Origin: Locusta migratoria
Lineage: Eukaryota > Arthropoda > Insecta > Orthoptera > Acrididae
NCBI GenBank assembly: GCA_026315105.1
Contig: CM048750.1
Span: 260,205,151-260,269,150, forward strand
Length of the DNA: 64,000 nt
Direction of reading: 5' to 3'
Shown here piece by piece: positions 1 through 10,008 of this stretch. Below the pieces are notes generated by a model, which was given only the letters and a program-made list of their open reading frames with translations, searched no databases and was not told the origin of the DNA. Each line of letters starts with the position of its first letter. The stretch's first letter is position 1. Position numbers and translations under genes: made by a program.

Positions 1-238
1 AGTATTGTTATATTAAACTGATTCTGATAACACATTTTGGTTTCTGTAATGGTGCTCAATTGTTGACTGAACAATTTCTGCAACAACAGTTGACGAGAAC
101 TATTTTTCTGTCTAGCCTGAGTATTAATAGGGTTTGGTGACACTTTATTTAAAAAATGTAGATGTTTTGTGAGAAACTAATTTTGAAATTAGACTTTAAA
201 CTTAAATATTATATTGTGGGGAGTACTTGTGGAAAGCA

Positions 239-444
239 CATGGCCGGCCGCGGTTGCCGAGGTGACTGAGGCACTCCAGTCACGGTCAGCACGGCCACTA
301 CGGTCGGGGGTTCGAATCCTCCCTCGGGCATGGATATTTGTGCCGTCCTAGTTCGTAAAGTAGTTCATAAGTAGTTTGTAAGTTTAGGGACTGATGACCC
401 CGTAGTTAAGTCCCATAAGCTTAAAAAACATTTGAACATTTTTT
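239..444 (+). mobile_element. tRNA-derived SINE (family S1)
   Basis: The copy has a tRNA-like head with an A-box-like GGTTGCCGAGG and a B-box-like GGTTCGAATCC, then the body shared by all S1 copies here (a GACTGATGACC block and the end block ACATTTGAACATT). A 7-bp repeat GAAAGCA at 232-238 and 445-451 is the likely target-site duplication. It would be transcribed by RNA polymerase III and moved by LINE enzymes (established for SINEs). It encodes no protein. Confidence 0.9.
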
Positions 445-451
445 GAAAGCA

Positions 452-2299
452 GATGAGACTGATGACAGGTATCCAAATTTAATCTCACACCAGTAAAAAT
501 ATATTTTTTTGGTGCGAGGGGGTAGGATATGTATTTATGTTTGTAGGTGTCATTATGATAGAAGAGAAAATTCTCTATGATAACATTCTTTTGGTAGTAT
601 TATTTGAGCTTTAAGATATATTTTTGACATAGGCAGGTTGTTTTTTTAATTTTTTTTGATGGAGTAATACTCCAAGTAGGCCACATATTCTCTTGTCTGT
701 TTCATCTGAAGCTATGGCTGATGAGAGTGCAGGCATGGTGGTTTGGGTTAATCTGATAATGACTAACACCAGCCACTTTCAGTTCTTAATTCTGTTGATT
801 TACATGTTACTGTACATGTCTCAATGCTTAGTTTCAATTGCACCAAGTCTGCATGGCAGAGGGGTGGGATACTAATCCAACCGAATCCTGGTGTCCAGAC
901 AAACTTTTGTCTATGTTGAATCATGAGTGCCTTCCTGTCCCATGTAGGGTGCATATCACGTGTGTGAACAAGAACGCTTGATCCAGTGCCATGAATCTAA
1001 GCTGCAACAGCATGTTGGTTGAAATGACGGAGACATAGGACCGTACACCATGGACCAGAGTTGCTACAACAATGACTCTGGGGTTCTCAGTGTCAAAGTG
1101 GTGAGAGATTTCCTTTAAACAAGTGGAGTGTACACCGTCAAAAGTTTTTATAGTGATAATTCTAGTTTTTCCATGTAGGACAAGGTCCTCTAAAGACTAA
1201 AGGTTAATACTATTATAAATTTGGTACCAATTCTGTATATAAACAACAGGCACATTTAAATTTCATGGATGTAATTAGTTATAAGGATTCTTTTCTTAAA
1301 AATATGCACACACTACAAGTGATCTTAATGGTACAAATATTGGAAAATTTTCTCACTGCCCTGTTTATTTTTTTATTTATCTATTTATTTATTTTTTGCA
1401 TTAGTTGAGGTCATAATTGGCATAGTGTTTGAGCCAATCCGATTCAATAATTTTGTAATTTAAAATTTTGCTCATTTGAATGTATTAATTTTGGTGCTAC
1501 TTGCGCCATCCTGCACATGGTTTGGATGCCGCAAGTGGGGGTATTGTGAGATTACCGCCTAATAGAAATACCGGTAATCAATAGCATTTGATAAATAAAC
1601 AGTATGAAGTTCACTGCAAACATTGACCATGCCAATGCATTAAATGTTACACAATTTTAATCTTATTAATTATGGTAGCAATGTATGTACGCAGTTGGGT
1701 GACAACATTTATAGTTAGGCCAAAGGTACAATTTCGCCACGTTGAGATTTGCTGTGTGCTTGTAGCTGACGGGAGGCCAGCGAGCAGGCCGACGTTGGTG
1801 GCTTGTTCCAGCTTAGGATTTTCCAGTTCGTTTCCGGTGAGGGGAGAGAGGGACAATGGCGAGTGCCAGGCACAGTGCAGTGCATAGTGTGAAATAAAAT
1901 ATTCTAATACTACTTGCATTTGAAGTAATACGATGCAGTTAGGAACCTTTAAGGCCCTCATTACAAAATAGCTTGCTGATAAATAAACAATACATTAGCT
2001 GATATAGTCACATCTGACGTAATATGTTTAATTGACAATGAAAAGTAATAAATTATCAATGAATACAAGACAGTTACACAACTAGCATGGCAATGTTTGT
2101 TTATAAAAATAATATATTAACTATTTTTCATTTTATTTTTAATCAATCTTTTGTATTTTATCTTGAAGTATTCAGTTAAATCACTTATCTGTGATATAAG
2201 AAATTGCACGATTATGATAAACAGTACAAAGGATGTTTATACCAATATAAAAACCTAAGAAGACAATTTATTTAATGTGTAGTGTAATTATTTTGATTT
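452..2299. other. Unassigned AT-rich stretch
   Basis: No supported gene. Open frames are short (60-104 codons) and overlap on both strands without recognisable motifs. A TTTATT-rich run lies near 1363-1395. It may hold old decayed repeats that I cannot name. Confidence 0.5.
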
Positions 2300-2800
2300 T
2301 AAGTAAAGTTTTAGAAATATATTGGCTGAGCGCTGTACGTTGGCAAATCGGTTAGAACAGCACACATGGGGAAGTTGATGACGTAGGGGAAAAAACCCCG
2401 GCAGTTGAGCTTTTGGCATGCGCGCACGCGAGGGCAGGAAGTGAGGACTCCCAGAGCACGTGGGGAGCAGGCCGGGTGGCGTGGCTCTGCATCAGTCGGC
2501 ATGTGGATCTCGAGGTGGTGACTTGAGATTTGTCTGTGGCAATCGCCACGTGTGGTTGCTCGTCGTAGACTGTACCAAGTTAAATCGAGTGCTACTGTGT
2601 GTTTGTGAATATTTAGCTGGTGGAACAAGGTGTGCATCGCATTGAATTAAAGTGACTGTGATTTGTTAATGTAACACGTGTCGTCGCATAGGCATGAACA
2701 TAAACGGTGTTTGAGACAGCCACGTGGTGTGAAAACAATTCGCGACAAATATTCATTTTGTCTGGGGGCTCACGAGCTATAACTTTATTTGGTAAATGTG
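2300..2800 (+). repeat. Possible solo LTR or 5' LTR remnant with PBS-like site
   Basis: A moderately GC-rich block is followed near 2755-2775 by TCTGGGGGCTCACGAGC. Its first nine bases TGGGGGCTC match the start of proline-tRNA primer-binding sites, and it lies just downstream of a CA dinucleotide. That layout would suit the end of an LTR and the start of an internal region. No second LTR and no coding frame are visible, so this is tentative. From here to 3190 I see nothing else. Confidence 0.22.
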
Positions 2801-3204
2801 TCGACGTACAGACGTATCAGACACAGGGTTCAAATATTGTGAAATAAACAACATAAAGTGAACTTTGTCGTGTTTTCAAAAATAGTAGTTAGTAGACCCT
2901 TTTCTCTCATGAACTTGATTTTATTATGAATTTGTTTTGTTAATCATATTTTTATTTACTTTTTCCTTCTTGTAGTAGATTTCTGCTTTCCAGGCGTGGG
3001 TTTGCGTTTGTTCTATGTTGATCGAAGTGTTGTTGACTCAGTGTTTTCTTTTTTTATATTATGTTATAGATAGCGTGAAGTCCTCTGGCTGAGCGCACTA
3101 GACTACTGTGCCGGCTTCTCTTAGCTACCCGTATTCACCTCCTATGCTTTCCAAATTCCCAAAAAATCACACGCTACGTCAGTTGCGCCCCTATCGTCCG
3201 TGCC

Positions 3205-3383
3205 GTTTTAGCCGCGCGGGAATATCCGAGCGGTCTGGAGCGCCACGTTACGGATCGCGTGGCCTCCCATGTCGGAGGTTCGAATCTTCCCGCGGACATG
3301 GATGTGTGTGTTCTCCTTAGGTTAGTTTAACTTAGTTTAAGTAGTTTGTAAGTCTATGGACTAATGACCATCGGAGTTTGTTC

Positions 3384-3385
<2 letters not shown>
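3205..3385 (+). mobile_element. SINE (S1 family), tail replaced by TA repeat
   Basis: The head reads as a tRNA-like unit with a B-box-like GGTTCGAATCT, followed by the S1 body (TAAGTAGTTTGTAAGTC, then a degraded GATGACC block). The usual 3' end is missing: the body runs directly into a long (TA)n array. No TSD can be read because the 3' flank is microsatellite. Confidence 0.82.

Positions 3386-3457
<72 letters not shown>
3386..3457. repeat. (TA)n microsatellite
   Basis: About 36 uninterrupted TA units lie between a SINE body and a LINE fragment. Open frames crossing it (Tyr-Ile repeats) are artefacts. Confidence 0.98.
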
Positions 3458-3459
<2 letters not shown>

Positions 3460-4300
3460 GACCTTGCGGATAACGTCGGAAGTTCACTGAGGCTCTTAGC
3501 TGTAGTATATAGCGAGATCGTAACAATGAATAGTTGTATTGAAATTCAGGAGCATCTGCATCGAATTGACGCATGGTGAAGGGAATAGCAATTGAATCTC
3601 AATGCAGACAAGTGTAATGTGCTGCGAATACATAGAAAGAAAGATCCTGTATCATTTAGCTACACTAGAGTAGGTCAGCAACTGGAAGCAGTTAATAACA
3701 TAAATTATCTGGGAGTAGGCATTAGGAATGATTTAAAATGGAACGACCATATAAAATCAATCGTCGGTATAGCAGATGCCAGACTTAGATTCATTGGAAG
3801 AATCCTAAGGAAATGCAGTCAGAAAATAAAGGAGAGTAGGTTACAGTACACTTGTTCGCCCACTGCTTGAATACTGCTCATCGGTGTGGGATCCGTACCA
3901 GTTGGGGTTGATAGAGGAAGTGGAGAAGATCCAACGGAGAGCAGCGCGATGTTACAGGATCATTTGGTAATCGAGAAAGCGTTACGGAGATGATCGATAA
4001 ACTCCAGTGGAAGACCCTGCAAGAGAGACGCTCTGTCGCTCGGTACGGGCTTTTGTCGAAGTTTCGAGAACATACCTTTACCGAGGAGTGTCTTCCCTCG
4101 TACGTATATCTCGGAAGAGATCACGAAGATAAAATCAGGAGATTAGAGCCCACACAGAGGCATACCGACAATCTTTCTTTCCGTGAACAATACGTGACTG
4201 GAATAGAAGGGAGAACCAATAATGGTGTTCAAGGTACCCTCCGCCACACACCATCGGGTTGCTTGCGGAGTATGGATGTAGATGTAGAAGTCGTTGTTGT
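3458..4300 (+). pseudogene. Jockey-like LINE reverse-transcriptase 3' fragment (family C)
   Basis: Broken frames encode the region after the RT palm of a non-LTR retrotransposon. Pieces include LNADKCNVLRIHRKK, INYLGVGIRNDLKWNDHI and ARLRFIGRILRKCSQ, then in another frame LLEYCSSVWDPYQ and QRRAARC, and finally a stretch near 3990-4290. At least two frame changes and early stops make it non-functional. The 5' end is truncated at the (TA)n array. The same family recurs at 45300-45836 and 60489-61735. The 3' end is close to 4290-4300, with a GTAGATGTAGAAG-type sequence also seen near 61720. Confidence 0.85.
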
Positions 4301-4324
4301 GTAATAAAACATACATAAATTGAT

Positions 4325-4440
4325 GTTATGACTGGATGGCCTAATCATTCGCTGGAACCTTCCACAATGTTCTTCAATCGAATGACGAACAATTGTGGCC
4401 TGATGACCTGGCGCACTGTCGCAGAGGAATATATACAGCA
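4325..4440 (-). pseudogene. Tc1-like transposase fragment, downstream part
   Basis: The minus-strand frame gives CDSAPGHQATIVRHSIEEH, which fits the second catalytic Asp region of a Tc1-type DDE transposase (D in DSAPGH). The upstream end stops near 4425-4440, just where the Tc1-like piece at 6745-6890 leaves off, so both are probably parts of one element. It is too short and broken to function. Confidence 0.7.
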
Positions 4441-5421
4441 CGACACTCTTGCAGATTTTTGTTATACACTGTGAGAGCTCTGTTCCAACCAGTCGGCACG
4501 CTACATTTCTTACTACGATATCTGATTAATGCGAATAGCATCGTTTATATTGATTTGTAACACAGGTTTTAGAACAGGACACGTATTTAGTGCCATAAAA
4601 ATTGGTAACAGATAAAAAACAGCTTCAGATTTGTCTTCCTTAGGTATCATAAGAACCCCGGGAAGGTACGTAACGGTTCAATACATGACGTTTTTTCTCT
4701 TTTTACGATTATCATTTAACTTGCAGGGATTTACTGAAGAACTTTATTTTCTATTAAGAACAAAAATGGATAGTATACACCATAAGATATGAATCTTTGC
4801 AGAATGACGTCCTTTTTCTACTCAGGAACGTTAAGATTGCTACACTAGCATTCCATTTTCAAATCAGTGAGTAAGCAAGGAAACTTTTACGTATTACAAT
4901 AACTACACAATTTAACGTACCGAATCAGTCACCTCAGTTGTAGCTGAAGGAGAAACCTCACAGACCTGACATTAAAGCTTCAAAAGCAATAAAACTACTT
5001 CCCAAAAGAGAAATCATTGCTCAATTGTTGCAACATCTGACCTAAAAATTCAAAATATTCCCTTTATAAGCAAAAGTAGTCAGATTCAAAGGTATATGCA
5101 TGTATAAGAAATACAAGTGAAGTGTAAAAGTGTACAAATCATTAGAATTCATACCAAATTGTTAAGCGTCAAATAAGTGCCTAGTAAAGAAAACATCATA
5201 ATAGTAATTTATATTTCCCATGTGTTTATGTTCGCCTAATTTCAGCGGAGTAAGCAATAAATGTAAACACATTCGTAAGTACTTCATCTTGAATAAGTTA
5301 TTGCTTATATCAGTGAATCAGTGAAATTCGGATGTTTTTAGATTTATTTCACTATTATTCATGTCTCTTGATTCTTTGCTAATGCTTGTAACACAAAAAT
5401 TATAGTAACTATGTAATTAAT
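4441..5421. other. Unassigned stretch between Tc1-like halves
   Basis: AT-rich DNA with no supported gene, tRNA-like head or clear terminal repeats. If the Tc1-like pieces on either side are one element, this belongs to the inserted material together with the pogo-like element that follows. Confidence 0.5.
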
Positions 5422-5423
5422 TA

Positions 5424-6618
5424 GGGGGGAGTGGGGTAATGACGATCACTTAAGTTATTCTTGTGAGTAAAAGTTTAATTTAAATGCTCTTTTATTGCTA
5501 TTGCGTAAAACTGGTTACAAATATTAAACTTTAATGTAACATCGTTAAAATTCGTTCAACTCTCAAGTCTATTTTAAAAACTTTAAATAAAAATGTAGCT
5601 TTGACCGGCATTTCCCCTACCCTGGGGTAATGGCAGTCAACATTTAAACCCATTGAAAATCTTAGTCAATCTAAAGATAATGTAAAAAATGACTAAAACT
5701 CAATTTATTTATTTTAGAGATATAAAATTATTCGAATTGTGAGAATAGGTTTAATGAAACATTTCTCTCTTACATACGCAAACGACACTTGTAGCCCTTT
5801 GCATGATCTCATCCGGAACAAGCTTGATGAGCCCAAACCCCACAAATAGTGCAACGGAACCAAAGTTCCCCATCTATACCGAACACTTTGCAATAAAAGC
5901 AAATACCCCAGACCGACTGATTGCCATTACCCCAAGGCACGCCATATTTGAAAACGTTAAAACAAAATAACCATATACCCTACGCCTTAAACAAATGTAC
6001 CGTTAAGAAGTTCATAGATCACAGTACAGTATACAATTGGCAACAATTTTTACATACGTGAAATACAAGTACTTACCGTGATGTAAAGAATGCCGTTCCT
6101 TAAATGTAAGGACGTGAAAAACAACTTCTCTGCACCAAAATTAGGTAGACACTGCCAAGATGGCGTCGTTTTCACCAGAAGTTCCTTAAACGGCCGTGAG
6201 GTTGCAGCACACTCTACAACTCCTCTACTGCAAAGGAGTTACCAGATTTCATTCCATTCCATGATTGTGGTGGTGGCGGCGGCTGGTGCAGCAACAGTGT
6301 TAAATAATTCTCAGTCTCTGTTGCACTATTCTTTATTACTCCAATTACGCGTTTCGCGCTGGTAGCGCATCATTAGACTGGAAACAGACAAATGTTTTAT
6401 TACAGTCCATGTATCTGGTGGGCAGCGAATGTTATGTGGCTAACGAGTACATTTTGAAAAGTCAGACTTACTTGGGCGGAGATGGTTTCACAGAACTATC
6501 TAAAGCTGTGGTGAAAGTAGTTTAACAATTTGTGTTCTGTCATTGGGCCCCTGCACTCAATTACCAGATACTTTGGTGACCGACATTACCCGGTGACTGT
6601 CATTACCACACTCTCCCC
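5424..6618 (-). mobile_element. Pogo-like DNA transposon remnant with TIRs and TA TSD
   Basis: The ends are inverted copies: GGGGGGAGTGGGGTAATGAC on the left, and the reverse complement of the right end reads GGGGAGAGTGTGGTAATGAC. Both are flanked by TA (5422-5423 and 6619-6620), the target duplication of the Tc1/mariner/pogo group. GGGGTAATG-type motifs recur inside near 5622 and 5925. The only recognisable coding remnant is a zinc finger like those at the C-termini of pogo/jerky-type transposases, on the minus strand. The DDE catalytic domain is not seen, so this is a deleted, non-autonomous copy. Assignment to pogo is inference from TSD plus finger. Confidence 0.7.
5770..5930 (-). pseudogene. 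PHD-like zinc finger remnant of a pogo-type transposase
   Basis: The minus strand reads CFYCKVFGIDGELWFRCTIC, then GVWAHQACSG, a stop codon, and a short Lys/Arg/Cys tail. The pattern C-x2-C ... W-x-x-C-x2-C-x2-W-x-H-x2-C-x-G is the zinc-binding tail found at the end of many insect pogo/jerky-like transposases. The in-frame stop after the last Gly and the lack of any upstream DDE domain show it is decayed. Confidence 0.62.
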
Positions 6619-6744
6619 TATGTAGAAAGGTAATGTTAACGAACATAGCTCTTACTGCGCCTTGCCCACCACCAGGAGTGCTAGTGCCGTTACACCATTC
6701 AGTCAGTAACAATTTTCACAGCGGTGAGTATCGCGACTGTGACA

Positions 6745-6890
6745 TTGTCAACCATAAAATTTCATCGTTATTCGGGAACATGAAGTCCATGATTGGGTGC
6801 ATATGATCTGATAGTTGCCGAGCGTACGCATTCCCAGGCAATGACGGCTTCAGTTGGACCAGACGAACCAGTCCTCTTTCCTGAGACAGA
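6745..6890 (-). pseudogene. Tc1-like transposase fragment, upstream part
   Basis: The minus-strand frame gives LVQLKPSLPGNAYARQLSDH and IMDFMFPNNDEI, which resembles the stretch just before the second catalytic Asp in Tc1-like transposases. The fragment at 4325-4440 resumes at exactly the next residues. Between them lies about 2.3 kb containing the pogo-like element. I infer one Tc1-like copy split by later insertion. Confidence 0.65.
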
Positions 6891-6902
6891 AATTCGCTGC
6901 GG

Positions 6903-6995
6903 TTTGGAAAGTAGGAGGCGAGGTACTGGCGTAAGGAAAGCTGTGAGGACGGACGATGAAGCGTGCCGGGATAGCTCAGTTGGGCCGTCTCGGGT
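6903..6995 (+). mobile_element. Truncated tRNA-like SINE head (family S3)
   Basis: The sequence shares AGTAGGAGGCGAGGTACTGG and the following GGGATAGCTCAGTTGG segment with the fold-back composite at 46948-47703. It stops soon after the A box, so it is a fragment only. Confidence 0.6.
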
Positions 6996-7082
6996 CGAGC
7001 ACTCTTCACCAAACGTTTTTCAATTGTAACGTCACTACTATGCTTTCGACTACCGACTTTGGCGAATGCTTGTGATCGACCC

Positions 7083-7401
7083 CAAGGAGGTTAGAATCTC
7101 TGGAGATGCCGTAACACTGAAAAAGTGAAACCAGTAAAATGCGCATTCCGGCATATCTTTGTGCCCAAAACATTGCTCGCAATGTGCGGTAGAGTAGTTC
7201 TAGTCGTTGAAATATATGTCATATCTAAGTAAATACTCCGATATGACTACCAGTTTAGTGGCTTTACGTAAAGAGGGCAACATTCAACAGGATTTAAGCA
7301 AGAAATCCTTGTTTAGGGCACAAAAGCATGGCCCCACTGGCTTCAACCAATGCCTGTTCTCAGCATAGATAACGCCACCTCCCTAGATTCTAACCTCCTT
7401 G
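7083..7401. mobile_element. 319-bp MITE related to the Mutator-like element at 16.5 kb
   Basis: The left end CAAGGAGGTTAGAATCT is matched by the reverse complement of the right end, the same terminal sequence as the element at 16546-18130. The flanks are GATCGACCC (7074-7082) and GATCGGCCC (7402-7410), a 9-bp TSD with one mismatch; 9 bp is typical of Mutator-like elements. It has no coding capacity, so movement would need a transposase supplied in trans. Confidence 0.78.
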
Positions 7402-7410
7402 GATCGGCCC

Positions 7411-9126
7411 CTTTAAGAACTGCTTACATTTGGAACAGCCATGTTGGATTTATTTTCCGTATTGACAACTTATGTATTATGGAAGAATATAATTGCAATG
7501 TAACAGCGCACGGACGTTTGTCAGTAACACGTTACTGTAGGTACGATTTAATACAGTAATGTAGCAGTGGGAAAATAAATCTGCAATTACACTCAACAAA
7601 AAGGGCTGTTTGGTTAGTAATTCCTGTGGTCTTCTGGTTTAGCGTGTGACTGTGGAATGAAAGGATAAATGCTGAAATTTTGTATTTCATATCCGCATTT
7701 GTAAAAGTTTCCGAAACTTTATTTTTTATCTAATAAAGTATATTGTGGAATACTGGATGCTACTTAAACATAACAGTATGATCTCTCTCTTACGAGTAAT
7801 TTTGTTGTTACTGTCAATAATATGCAAATGCATAAAGCACACAAATACGAGTAATTATTCAAAACTAGTTCATAATGGTGTAAAACAAACTACGACTGTG
7901 AATAAAAATAAAGAAGACTGACATATGAGAAGCAACTTAAAAATTTAACTTCAGTCGTCTATTAAGCAGAGAAGAAAATTTACGTGCTAGTTCTTTTAGG
8001 ACACTTCTAATTCAAATCACAATTGATCATTATAGGTACAAATTCAATTTTAAATTCTGTTATTTCAGAAACAGTTGCAGTTCACTGTAATGTAATGATT
8101 ACTCTGTACATTTATTGAAATATCTGTCCATGTTTTGAAATCTTTGTAATTCCCAGTAAGTAAAAATTTCGAAGGAATGATTATTTATAGACCAATTTAA
8201 TTTTCACTCTTGCTTGTTAAAACAGGTCGGTTTGTCCATAAAAATCACTATTTTGCGAATGTATGTATAGGCAGAAACCTAATAGCACATCTACAATTGC
8301 TGAAGCTAGCGGCAATCACATTTTCATTCTTGATTCTCAAAGACATTTTGCTGTTCTCTAGAAACATGTCACGATTTTCTGGTGTATGGTTTAGGTTGTC
8401 CTGTCAATCGCACATTTATTAATGTCAGGACGACGCTATAGCGATCGACATATCGATAGTCTCGTTTCAGGTTGTTTTCAAAGCAGCAATTGATAATGGC
8501 GCTGCCCCAACCCCTCCCTCTCCAGCTCAGCGTCCAAAGCAAAGAGACAATTTGGCGCACCTCTGTGAGTGTCGCCGGGGAAAAGCGTCCCTGTTTACCC
8601 CCTCCCCCCACCTTTCGTTAAAACATCTGCAGAACGTCTTACCTCGGCTTGTTTGCTCTTGCTTCAACTCGAGCTGGGGCGTTGACCTATCAAGCTTCTT
8701 TATTACACACTGTTGTTCCAAGCTTAAAGCTGAGTAATTTGTTTTTAAAAGGTACTGACGTTGTTAATTTTTCTTTGATAATAAAGAACAAGAACATATG
8801 AATATGCACCTTAACACTAAAACAAAGTAAGTAACTGATTACACTGTTACGAGAGTGTATCGTGACAAAATGAATTTGTTACGACTAAGAGACAAGCTAC
8901 CTTCGGGTCATGTGACACGGTAAGCAGCACCCCCTCCTACGCTTACGCATGCGCAAAGGCTTATCTTCTCCACATCTTTTCAAGAAGTTAAGTATTTGCT
9001 AAAACGAAAAGTATAAATCGCGACACATTTGCTAAAACGTCCAAAGGTAAGTGACAAGTAACAATACAAAAGTCATTGTCGTTGCGTTTCTCTTAAAAAG
9101 AAAATTTGGTTTAAAAAAAAGATTTC
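7411..9126. other. Unassigned stretch
   Basis: No supported gene. AT-rich until about 8440, then a more GC-rich block (8480-8680) with pyrimidine-rich runs. ACGCATGCGCAA near 8944 resembles an NRF1-type promoter motif and is repeated near 9365. No transcript or splice structure can be defended. Confidence 0.45.
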
Positions 9127-9200
9127 TTGCAGTTAGTCTCGAACTGACTACCTCTGACAGCGCAGCGCGATGCCGCTAACCACACGGTTATTCTTTCTAT
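9127..9200 (-). repeat. tRNA-like sequence, probably a SINE head remnant
   Basis: The reverse complement contains GTGTGGTTAGCGGCATCGC (A-box-like) and CAGTTCGAGACTAACTGC (B-box-like, with a hairpin resembling a T arm). The acceptor and anticodon stems do not pair convincingly, so I do not call a tRNA gene. Confidence 0.35.
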
Positions 9201-10008
9201 GTGGAGAGTAGTGACTTCATTATGATCCGATCTTCTGAAGGCTTTTATAGTTGATGCGTCTTTAATTTATGGTTATATTTTAATAAAATATGACGTATTT
9301 TTAATGAATCTTCAATGCGCCAAACACACATATGAAGGGCGTAGACTGCCTTCATGGAGGATTTACGCATGCGCAAGGCGATATGCCAGTAGCTCCATCG
9401 CCCTTGCTTCAGGGCCATTCGTGCATGACCGCTAAAGCTCGAGTAGCCAGGAGCTGGTGTCTCCACCAGCTCCAAAATCGGCGTTGCAAGTGGCGTTTAC
9501 CCTCGCCCCTCCCTGCCTCGGGAGCGTCCATATGCTGCCCCCTGGGGATTCAGAAGAGAATCTGAACCTCAGCCGCGCATGCGCATTGCAACGCTGCGGC
9601 CACTGACGCCTACTTTTAGGTGACCGCGCTACAACTCGTATCCGTGCTGTCTCTGCGACGTAAACAGTTTCTTACGTGTTAAAAATACTTTGAATGTGCA
9701 TATAAAATGATCTGATAGAAGAACGAAACGAAGAATGATAGTTTAAAAACACTTTTAATTCATTAATTTATTTACCTTTTTTCACGACGATCTTTATTCC
9801 GGGGATCACCGAACCAGTGAATACAGAGGACTCGCCGCTACTGGATAGGGCTGACGCTCTTTCTGATAAAAGAACCGAGCCAAGAAATAACCAATGAACC
9901 ATGAACAAAAACAAAGGAACGTCTTAAAATTACCGACTAAAATAAATAAATAAATAAATAAATAAATAAAAAATAAAAAAATAATAACAAAACGTAGGGT
10001 TTCAGAAC
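9201..10008. other. Unassigned stretch with NRF1-like motifs and an AAAT repeat
   Basis: Contains ACGCATGCGCAA near 9365 and CGCGCATGCGCATTG near 9574 in CpG-containing DNA, followed by an (AAAT)n microsatellite at about 9938-9985. No recognisable coding sequence. Confidence 0.45.

Noticed and set aside
3332..3579. Tyr-Ile repeat proteins on both strands
   Set aside because: Translation of the (TA)n microsatellite.
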